Virus record (IMG/VR): IMGVR_UViG_3300017779_000110
Coordinates: 1 to 28,108 of that record
DNA from: a virus
Direction: 5' to 3' (one strand)
DNA length: 28,108 bases
This document shows positions 21,979 to 28,108 of this stretch, piece by piece. Position 1 is the first letter of the stretch. Every line of letters starts with the position of its first letter. Position numbers and translations under genes: made by a program. Below the pieces are notes generated by a model that worked only from the letters and a program-made list of their open reading frames with translations, was not told where the DNA came from and ran no database searches.

Positions 21979-22389
21979 ATGTTTGCAGTAATAGGAAAAG
22001 AAATAGTAACAAAATTACAAGCCACAGCAGCTTTTACTACAGCTAATGGTAACAACAAGGTTTTTCCTGTTATTATACCACAAGGTGTATCTTACCCTTG
22101 CTCTACGTTTGAAATAACTAACGTATCAAACTTTTTATCTAAAGGTGGATCGCTTAACTCGTGTGATGTATCAATTTGCATCGCTTGTTTCGCAGACACC
22201 TATAACACAACATATAATCAAGCTAAGGCAGCCGTAGAAGCCTTAGACTTGTACGAGGTAACTTATACTGAAGATAGTGTAAGCTACACAGCGAAATTCA
22301 GATTTCTTGATTTAGACGATGACTATTTTAAGACTCCTGAGAAATTCTACAAAAACGTAAATTTCAACTGTTTAATAATTAAAAACTAA
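21979..22389 (+). CDS. Tail terminator protein (DUF3168/gp17-like)
   Basis: This 136-residue protein shows the DUF3168/tail-completion pattern: an N-terminal helix IGKEIVTKLQATAAFTT, FPVIIPQGVSYPCSTFEITN at about 28-47, CDVSICIACFADTYNTTYNQ, then AKAAVEALD. These proteins cap the tail tube and set the interface with the head. Four cysteines lie in the central strands, which is somewhat unusual. Position before the tube protein genes supports the call. Confidence 0.76.
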   Translation: MFAVIGKEIVTKLQATAAFTTANGNNKVFPVIIPQGVSYPCSTFEITNVSNFLSKGGSLNSCDVSICIACFADTYNTTYNQAKAAVEALDLYEVTYTEDSVSYTAKFRFLDLDDDYFKTPEKFYKNVNFNCLIIKN

Positions 22390-22395
22390 AATAAA

Positions 22396-22860
22396 ATGGC
22401 AATAGAAAATGCAACAAATGTTGTTATTAGAATAGCAGACGATAGCTCAAGTACAAATTTACAAACTTTAGCCTTTGCAACATCTGCATCTCTTAGTATG
22501 AGTACAGAACTTCGTGACTCTACAACAAAATCATCAGGAGGATTTCAAGAAAACTTAGCAGGACTAAAATCTTGGGAACTAAGTGGAGATGCTTTTATAG
22601 ATTTAAGTGGTGATACTGTTACTGCAACAGACCCTTATACAGGTTTTCCAGGTACTTTAAAAACTGTAACAAAGTTATGGGATTTATGGGCAGCAGGAAA
22701 TAAAGTTGATATTGAATTTGGTACAGGAGCAGGTGGTTCAGGTGACAAATCATATGTAGGTGAAGCATTTATAACTTCTCTTTCTATGGATGCTGGAGTT
22801 GAGGAAAATGCAACTTATTCAATTACATTAACAGGTACAGGAGCATTATCAGAAGCATAA
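22396..22860 (+). CDS. Major tail tube protein 1
   Basis: This 154-residue protein has TP901-1-type tube features: LAFATSASLSMSTELRDSTT at about 25-44, GLKSWELSGDAFIDL at 55-69, WDLWAAGNKVDIEFG at about 92-106, and the closing GEAFITSLSMDAGVEENATY. It would assemble as stacked hexamers around the tape measure. A second, larger paralog follows 24 bases downstream, sharing the same closing motif. Confidence 0.85.
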   Translation: MAIENATNVVIRIADDSSSTNLQTLAFATSASLSMSTELRDSTTKSSGGFQENLAGLKSWELSGDAFIDLSGDTVTATDPYTGFPGTLKTVTKLWDLWAAGNKVDIEFGTGAGGSGDKSYVGEAFITSLSMDAGVEENATYSITLTGTGALSEA

Positions 22861-22884
22861 TATTAACTTTTAAATCCATTAATT

Positions 22885-23637
22885 ATGGCAATAAAAAACG
22901 CATCGGATTTATTAATTTATAAAAATGCAACAGCAGTAGCACAAGTAACTAAAATAACTGTTGCTAGCACACCTTTAAGTGGTGTAGGTCACATATTTGC
23001 TAATAATGTAACTAATGGTTCAGATAGTACTAGCGATGATGTAAGAATACCTAGTTCAAGTACTATGGCTAATAATAAAGCCACTATAGCGGGTGCTATC
23101 AAAACTATTCTTGAAGCAAATGGTTATACTTGTAGTTCTGTTGTAGATGGAGTTTTAACAGCTACTAATGGTGCTACAGGTTACGTTCCAACATTATCTT
23201 TTAAAGATGGTGATGTAACTATAGACCAAGGTGGTATTACTGTAGAAGTTACTACTCAAGGTAGTGATTTAGGTTATGAACCAATAGCTTTTAGTACATC
23301 TGCTAGTATATCATTTACAGATGAAGTTAGAGATGTTACAAATAAAGACTCTCAAGGTGTTTATCAATGTTTGTCAGGTTTAAAATCATTTGAAATGACT
23401 ACAGAAGCATTACAAGATTTTGAAGCAAATTTAGATTTCCAAAATTTCTATGAAGATTTAGAAAATGGAACTAAAGTTACTTTAAGATTTTCTGAAAGAT
23501 TAACAGGCGAAAATGATAGGTTTTATCAAGGAGAAGCCTTTATAAGTAGTCTTTCTATGGATGCAAGTGTAGAAGAAAATGTAACTTATTCTGTAACATT
23601 TACAGGTACTTCTTCAGTAACAGAAGGTGCACATTAA
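22885..23637 (+). CDS. Major tail tube protein 2 (paralog with inserted domain)
   Basis: This 250-residue protein repeats the architecture of its neighbour. The start MAIKNASDLLIY parallels MAIENATNVVIR. FSTSASISFTDEVRDVTNKD corresponds to FATSASLSMSTELRDSTTKS, and GEAFISSLSMDASVEENVTY is nearly identical to its neighbour. About 115 residues (roughly 13-130), rich in Thr, Ser and Gly, are inserted near the N-terminus and are absent from copy 1; they could be a surface decoration. It may be a second tube subunit or a special ring at the tail end. The start is in an ATTAATTATG context. Confidence 0.82.
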   Translation: MAIKNASDLLIYKNATAVAQVTKITVASTPLSGVGHIFANNVTNGSDSTSDDVRIPSSSTMANNKATIAGAIKTILEANGYTCSSVVDGVLTATNGATGYVPTLSFKDGDVTIDQGGITVEVTTQGSDLGYEPIAFSTSASISFTDEVRDVTNKDSQGVYQCLSGLKSFEMTTEALQDFEANLDFQNFYEDLENGTKVTLRFSERLTGENDRFYQGEAFISSLSMDASVEENVTYSVTFTGTSSVTEGAH

Positions 23638-23656
23638 TTTAACTAATAAATAAAAA

Positions 23657-23956
23657 ATGAAAAAGGTAAAATTAGGTGGTCAAGAACGACCAATTAGATT
23701 TAGCTACTTAGCACTAAAAGACATTTGTAATAAATGTGGATTAAAGTTAAGTGAGATGAATCAATTAGGAACGGAGATAGACCACATTGGAATTATTGCT
23801 TACTATGGATTAAAATATGGTGCTAAGAAGATTGGCGAACCATTTAAGTTTAAGGTAAGTGATATTGAAAATTGGCTAGATAATGAAGAGTTTTCAAAGA
23901 TAAATGAAATATTTGAATCGTTTCAATTAGACCAACCTCAAAACGAGGGAAAGTAG
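23657..23956 (+). CDS. Tail assembly chaperone, gpG-like
   Basis: This 99-residue protein has the helical layout of tail chaperones: RPIRFSYLALKDICNKCGLK at about 7-26, LSEMNQLGTEIDHIGIIAYY, GLKYGAKK, a FKFKVSDIENWLDNEEFSKI segment, and an acidic end. Its final codons form G GGA AAG TAG, a slippery site followed at once by the stop. It therefore makes this short form and, by -1 frameshift, a fusion with the downstream frame, as in lambda G and GT. It chaperones the tape measure encoded next. Confidence 0.84.
   Translation: MKKVKLGGQERPIRFSYLALKDICNKCGLKLSEMNQLGTEIDHIGIIAYYGLKYGAKKIGEPFKFKVSDIENWLDNEEFSKINEIFESFQLDQPQNEGK
23947..23953 (+). other. -1 ribosomal frameshift site GGGAAAG
   Basis: The zero-frame codons are GAG GGA AAG TAG, so the heptamer G-GGA-AAG has the X-XXY-YYZ form and is the same heptamer used in the lambda G/GT gene. 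After a -1 slip the next codon is GTA at 23953-23955, and the frame is open to 24318. A second GGGAAAG lies 14 bases later at 23961-23967. Confidence 0.92.
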
Positions 23957-24318
23957 TTGAGGGAAAGGAAGTCGATGAAGAGTCTGGTGATATTAATTGG
24001 GATAGGCTTGAACAAATAGCTTTAGGTAGAATGGGGATGAGTTATGATGAACTTTATGACTCAACCCCACGAACCTTTAATAACAAGTTGATTGGGTTTA
24101 ACAATTACCAGGAACAATTAATGCAAGATAGATGGGAGCAAACTAGAATAATAGCACACTCCACACTATCACCTCACTCTAAAAAAAGAATAAAGCCTAA
24201 AGAAATATTGCCTTTCCCTTGGGATAATAACAAAAAATCTAAAGTAAAACTAGCCTCAAAAGAACATATACAATCTGTGATAGATAAATACAATAAGAAA
24301 AAAATTAATAAAATATAA
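23953..24318 (+). CDS. Frameshift extension of the tail chaperone, gpT-like
   Basis: This -1 frame adds 121 residues to the 99-residue chaperone, giving a fusion of about 220 residues. It opens VVEGKEVDEESGDINWDRLE, then IALGRMGMSYDELYDSTPRT and FNNKLIGFNNYQEQLMQDRW; LPFPWD follows near residue 93. The pattern is typical of gpT-like domains. The first in-frame ATG is at 24031, in the middle of the conserved LGRMGMSYDEL stretch, so independent starting would truncate the domain. The stop overlaps the tape measure ATG (TAATG). The extended form normally bridges the tape measure and tube protein during tail assembly. Confidence 0.85.
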   Translation, partial: VVEGKEVDEESGDINWDRLEQIALGRMGMSYDELYDSTPRTFNNKLIGFNNYQEQLMQDRWEQTRIIAHSTLSPHSKKRIKPKEILPFPWDNNKKSKVKLASKEHIQSVIDKYNKKKINKI

Positions 24319-26474
24319 TGGCTGGAGTTAAAACTATATCGATAATTGTAGCTGCTAATATCAAAGGTTTGGAAGCAAGTCTTGGTAAAGCAAATAAATC
24401 AATAGCAGGTTTTGCTTCTAATGCAGCTCGTGTCGGCTCTATGCTGTCTTTTGGTGTTACAGCACCTTTAGTTGCTATGGGTAAACAAGCCTTCGATACA
24501 TTCTCTAATTTTGAGAACGCTATGATGAAGGTAAATACTGTTACTGGAGCAAGTGTCGAAGAATTTAAGATGCTTACAGAAGAAGCTAAACGATTAGGTG
24601 CAACTACTCAATTTACAGCCTCTCAAGTAGCAGACTTACAATTAGTTTTAGGTCGTAAAGGTTTTGATCCACAAGCAATTAAAGAAATGGAAGGGTCTAT
24701 ATTAGACCTTGCTTTAGCTACAGGAGAAGATTTATCTTTAGCAGCAGACACAGTAGCAGCCTCAATAAACGCTTTTGGATTAGAGACAGACCAAGCAGGT
24801 AGAGTAGCAAATACTTTAGCTTCAGCAGCAGCAAACTCATCAATACAACTTAGTACATTTAGTACAGCTTTTGGTCACGCAGGTTCTTCGGCTAAAGCAG
24901 TTGGTGTAGATATAGAAGAATTGTCTGCTATGATGGGTGTCTTAATGGATAATGGTATTAAGGCTTCTAAAGCAGGTACAGGGCTTCGTAAAGCTTTTAT
25001 GAAGTTAAACGAAGAAGGTATACCATTTGGTCAAACTTTAGATAACTTATCTAATGGTACAATGAGTCTTAGTCAAGCTCAAGGTTTAGTCGGAACTACA
25101 GCAGCAAACCAATTACTTATATTATCAGAAAATAGAGAAAAAATAGAAGAATTAACCAATGAGTATGATACTAATACTACTAGGTTAGGCGAAATGGCAG
25201 AAGCTATGGGTAACACCACTTTCGCTAAAGTTAAAAAAATGCAATCTGCTATAGAGGGTTTAAAGTTAGAGATAGGTGCTTTAATAGCTGATATGCTAGT
25301 ACCTCTAATTCAAAAGATAACTCAAGTAGCAAACAAGTTTTCAGGTTTAGATGAAGAAACTCAAAAATCTATAATTAAATTTGCAGCAGTAGCAACAGCT
25401 ATCGGACCTGTGTTAATTGCAATAGGAGCTTTAGTGGCTGTTTTTGGTAACTTATTTTTAGCTATCAAAAAGGTTGCTGTCACAGGGTTTACGTTATTCA
25501 CAAATCCTATAGGGATTGTAGTTGGATTAGTTGCAGGTTTAGCAGCAGGAGTTTTATATCTTATTGGTAATTGGGACACATTTGTACTAAAAGTAGCTAA
25601 ATCGGCATCACCAATAAAATCAGCAATTACAGGTATTTTAAAATCAGTAGCAGGATTTGCAGGTGTAAACCCTAAGTTACAAGGTACTATAATGGCTATT
25701 GATATATTAAGTGACCAAATATCTAGTGGTGAATTTGAGCCTCCCGAAGCACAATGGAAGAGTTTTGGAGATACTATGAAAGATTTAGTGTCTGATGTGG
25801 CAGGTTTTGATTTAGATGTATTAGGTGGTTTATTTGGTAACATCAATTCGCCTGAAGTAGAGTCAACAGAAAGCGAAGAAAAACCTAAAACAAGATCCCT
25901 TCAAGAAGCTTACGATGCTATATTTGGCGAAAACGCTTATGCAGCATATCAAGAAGATATGAGATTAAAACAAGAGCAACTAGCATCAGCAAAAAGATGG
26001 ACTAATTCACTTAATAGTTTAGCTGTTAGTTTATCAGAAAACTTTGCTCAATCATTTGCCGATACTATTTTAAGTGGTCAAAACTTCTTAGAGGGTATGA
26101 AGGCAATATTTATAGATTTAGCAAAACAAATTGCTTCGATGATAATTAAAGCACTTGTTTTAACTGCAATACTTTCTTTAACAGGACTTGGTGGAACTGC
26201 CGCAGCACAAAAAAAGTTTGGAGCAAATCAAGGATTTAAAGATATATTAGGTGGTATGTTCGCAGGTGGTTTCGCTAACGGAGGTCAACCACCTTTAGGT
26301 AAAGTCAGTCTCGTTGGAGAACAAGGACCAGAATTATTTGTTCCGAATCAATCAGGAACAATTATACCTAATCACGCTTTAGGTGGTGGTACAGTTATAC
26401 CTGATGTAAGAATATCAGGTGATGATTTATTAATAGTATTTGATAGAGCTAACAGAAGAAAAGCACGCAGATAA
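24318..26474 (+). CDS. Tail tape measure protein
   Basis: This 718-residue protein has an N-terminal tape measure domain, with AFDTFSNFENAMMKVNTVTG at 58-77, EEAKRLGATTQFTASQVADL and LALATGEDLSLAADTVAASI. Hydrophobic glycine/alanine-rich segments at about 353-415 (FAAVATAIGPVLIAIGALVA; NPIGIVVGLVAGLAAG) may insert into the host membrane. It ends with the common GGFANGGQPPLGKVSLVGEQ / GPELFVPNQSGTIIPN segment. At roughly 0.15 nm per residue, the usual rule, the tail would be near 105-110 nm long. It overlaps both neighbouring genes by single TAATG junctions. Confidence 0.93.
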   Translation: MAGVKTISIIVAANIKGLEASLGKANKSIAGFASNAARVGSMLSFGVTAPLVAMGKQAFDTFSNFENAMMKVNTVTGASVEEFKMLTEEAKRLGATTQFTASQVADLQLVLGRKGFDPQAIKEMEGSILDLALATGEDLSLAADTVAASINAFGLETDQAGRVANTLASAAANSSIQLSTFSTAFGHAGSSAKAVGVDIEELSAMMGVLMDNGIKASKAGTGLRKAFMKLNEEGIPFGQTLDNLSNGTMSLSQAQGLVGTTAANQLLILSENREKIEELTNEYDTNTTRLGEMAEAMGNTTFAKVKKMQSAIEGLKLEIGALIADMLVPLIQKITQVANKFSGLDEETQKSIIKFAAVATAIGPVLIAIGALVAVFGNLFLAIKKVAVTGFTLFTNPIGIVVGLVAGLAAGVLYLIGNWDTFVLKVAKSASPIKSAITGILKSVAGFAGVNPKLQGTIMAIDILSDQISSGEFEPPEAQWKSFGDTMKDLVSDVAGFDLDVLGGLFGNINSPEVESTESEEKPKTRSLQEAYDAIFGENAYAAYQEDMRLKQEQLASAKRWTNSLNSLAVSLSENFAQSFADTILSGQNFLEGMKAIFIDLAKQIASMIIKALVLTAILSLTGLGGTAAAQKKFGANQGFKDILGGMFAGGFANGGQPPLGKVSLVGEQGPELFVPNQSGTIIPNHALGGGTVIPDVRISGDDLLIVFDRANRRKARR

Positions 26475-28108
26475 TGGCATACGCAAAATACAGAACTTGT
26501 AATATAACAGGTGAAAAAGGCTCTTTTTGGACTGTAGAAATACATAAAAAAGACTTTAACGGAGCATCTACTCAAATTAATACATCAGGCGAGGGTTTCG
26601 AGATAACTTGGAATGGTCAAGGAGGTACTAGAGATAGAGTATTTTTAGGCTCAGAGTGTAAATTAAATTTGATTGTAGAAAATAATACTGATGAAGCTTT
26701 TATATATGATACAATTAGCGCAGGTAATCAAGGGTATTATATAAGAATTTACAAAAGCAATGATCCTCTAGTTAGGGGTGATTTATGGTGGTTTGGATGG
26801 GTGCAGCCAGCTTTTGATAAAATACAAAATATGCCTTATCCGTATATCTATCAACTTACATCTACTGACAGTTACGGATATTTTAACAAGCAAAAAGAAA
26901 AAACTTTTACAGGCAATACTGAAAAAACAGCGCCACATAAATTAAAAGATATTTTTAGAGATACTTTGCTTACTGATATGAAAATATTTAGTTCTACAGC
27001 AAATGACTCACCAGCTCCTTTAGATGAGTATCTTTTAAGAACTGTTTTAGATTGGCGACAAACTACTGATAGTTATACAGAAGACCCCGCAGATTTATAT
27101 TATATAGCTAAAGGTAATGTTAAAGATGAAACACAAACTGATCCTGAAACAGGAGCAACAATATTAACTGATAAGCCATTTGATTATAAAAGTCAAGACG
27201 TATTTAATGGTCTTTTAAAAGCTTTTAACGCCGTAGGTTTTTTAGCTGAGGGTAAATACAATATAATTCAACCTAATAGCTTAAAAGGTAACATAACAGG
27301 TAATATAAGAGCGTGGGAATATAATAAAACTACTGACTCATCATTACAAGTACCAAATATATTACTTACTATAGACCAAAATAATAATAATTTACTTGCT
27401 GGGTCAACTATTACCTATGAGCCTAGTTTTGAAAGTGTTAAAGTACATTATAAAAAAGGTGTATCTATATTTAATGTAGGGAATCAACAAGATTTATCAT
27501 CTTTAATTTATGCTGGTACTTTGGTTGAGCAATCAGATGCACAATTACAATTACAATTTTTTGCAAAGCATAGGGAAACAATAAACACAGCTGACATAAA
27601 TTACCCTACTAATCAGATTGTACATCATACTTTTAAAACAACTAGCATTTTAACTGTAAAAGCTACAAGTGGTACAAGTAGTAGATATTTAGTTCAAGAT
27701 ACAGACGGTTTATTGGTTTGGCAAAATACATCAGGTACTATAACTATTGAGAGGGGTTATAATGCAGATATAACTAATTTAATAAATTCCGTTGATGGTT
27801 TTTGTGATGGTATGCCTAAAAACGTTGGTTTAGATAGTTTTAGCGGTAATAGCAATTTATCATACGGGCCTTGTTCTACATCACTAACAAATAGTAACGC
27901 CCAACAAAATTTTAATACAGAAATTAAATTTACTGCTAGTATACCTTTTCCTGATATATCGCCAGCAGACATTGAAATACAAGTAGCATCAACTAATGAT
28001 TATTTTAAATTTTCATCACCTAACACACTACCTTTAACAAATCCAACAGTACAAAGCTCATCAACTGAGTGTGAATTTATACAATTAACAGCACAATTAA
28101 CTAGTGAA
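26474..28108 (+). CDS. Tail hub/fibre protein, N-terminal part (continues at base 1)
   Basis: The frame starts at the ATG overlapping the tape measure stop (TAATG) and has no stop through 28108. Because 27986-28108 repeats bases 1-123 in phase, the gene continues from base 1 to 2532, giving 1347 residues. The N-terminal part (MAYAKYRTCNITGEKGSFWT; WWFGWVQPAF at 105-114; YPYIYQLTSTDSYGYF) is beta-rich and in the place of distal tail or baseplate hub proteins. The C-terminal part is a fibre. It appears to be a single protein doing the work of several tail-tip proteins. I cannot name the hub family precisely. Confidence 0.85.
   Translation, partial: MAYAKYRTCNITGEKGSFWTVEIHKKDFNGASTQINTSGEGFEITWNGQGGTRDRVFLGSECKLNLIVENNTDEAFIYDTISAGNQGYYIRIYKSNDPLVRGDLWWFGWVQPAFDKIQNMPYPYIYQLTSTDSYGYFNKQKEKTFTGNTEKTAPHKLKDIFRDTLLTDMKIFSSTANDSPAPLDEYLLRTVLDWRQTTDSYTEDPADLYYIAKGNVKDETQTDPETGATILTDKPFDYKSQDVFNGLLKAFNAVGFLAEGKYNIIQPNSLKGNITGNIRAWEYNKTTDSSLQVPNILLTIDQNNNNLLAGSTITYEPSFESVKVHYKKGVSIFNVGNQQDLSSLIYAGTLVEQSDAQLQLQFFAKHRETINTADINYPTNQIVHHTFKTTSILTVKATSGTSSRYLVQDTDGLLVWQNTSGTITIERGYNADITNLINSVDGFCDGMPKNVGLDSFSGNSNLSYGPCSTSLTNSNAQQNFNTEIKFTASIPFPDISPADIEIQVASTNDYFKFSSPNTLPLTNPTVQSSSTECEFIQLTAQLTSE
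27986..28108. repeat. Right copy of 123-bp terminal redundancy
   Basis: This stretch is identical to bases 1-123 and begins at a codon boundary of the tail hub/fibre gene. It marks the point where the linear contig closes into a circle of about 27,985 bases. Confidence 0.95.

Noticed and set aside
24031-24318. Independent gene starting at the ATG at 24031
   Set aside because: The conserved gpT-like sequence extends upstream of this ATG, and the frame joins the preceding gene at a slippery heptamer, so expression by frameshift is far more likely.
25361-25846. 161-residue antisense ORF inside the tape measure
   Set aside because: It is opposite a confident tape measure frame, has no start context or motif, and its composition is a shadow of the hydrophobic segment.
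1-28108. Temperate phage or prophage
   Set aside because: No integrase, excisionase, repressor or att-like core was found in any frame. Absence in the unread function of unknown genes cannot be fully excluded.

Overview
This window looks like the complete genome of a small tailed phage with siphovirus-type tail genes, infecting a host in the Bacteroidota and probably in the Flavobacteriia. The first 123 bases recur exactly as the last 123 bases. An open reading frame runs off the right end and continues in frame from base 1, so the sequence closes into a circle of about 27,985 unique bases. The host call rests on four things: the AT-rich sequence, a textbook Bacteroidota promoter (TTTG-N19-TATCTTTG) driving the early operon, start codons preceded by AAATTATG rather than a Shine-Dalgarno sequence, and a DUF3127-type single-strand-binding protein. 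I see no integrase, excisionase or repressor, so a virulent lifestyle is likely. No DNA or RNA polymerase is visible, so the phage probably uses the host enzymes.

Layout. (1) From 14651 rightward through the circular junction to about 4684, the plus strand carries the late genes. In order they are: small and large terminase, a sigma-like protein, HK97-type portal, protease and major capsid protein, head-tail connectors, two paralogous tail tube proteins, a tail chaperone pair joined by a -1 frameshift, the tape measure, one 1347-residue hub/fibre protein, two small membrane proteins, an M15 endolysin, a holin-like protein, an HNH nuclease, a T7-type endonuclease I and a 33-residue ORF. This run ends at a hairpin terminator at the convergence point. 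(2) From 11854 leftward to 4681, the minus strand carries the early/replication operon. It holds a RecE-like nuclease with a putative ssDNA-binding partner, a stand-alone DnaA domain IV protein, a DUF3127 protein, a helicase loader and a DnaB-type helicase. Further along are a C5-cytosine methyltransferase, a possible PD-(D/E)XK protein, a Dam-type methyltransferase and a MazG-like protein. (3) Between the two arms, 12157-13721 is a plus-strand cassette: a GP88-family protein and two unrecognised proteins, closed by tandem terminators. (4) From 13774 to 14650 lies a largely non-coding region with an A/T-only tract, GC-rich palindromes, one small ORF and 12-bp tandem repeats. It is the best candidate for the replication origin and/or packaging site.

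The strongest single observation is the lambda-type slippery heptamer GGGAAAG, placed directly before the stop of the tail chaperone gene with an open -1 frame behind it. The next most interesting are the repeat and palindrome region next to the terminase, a 248-base non-coding gap with several hairpins inside the replication operon, and the reduced DnaA-like protein.
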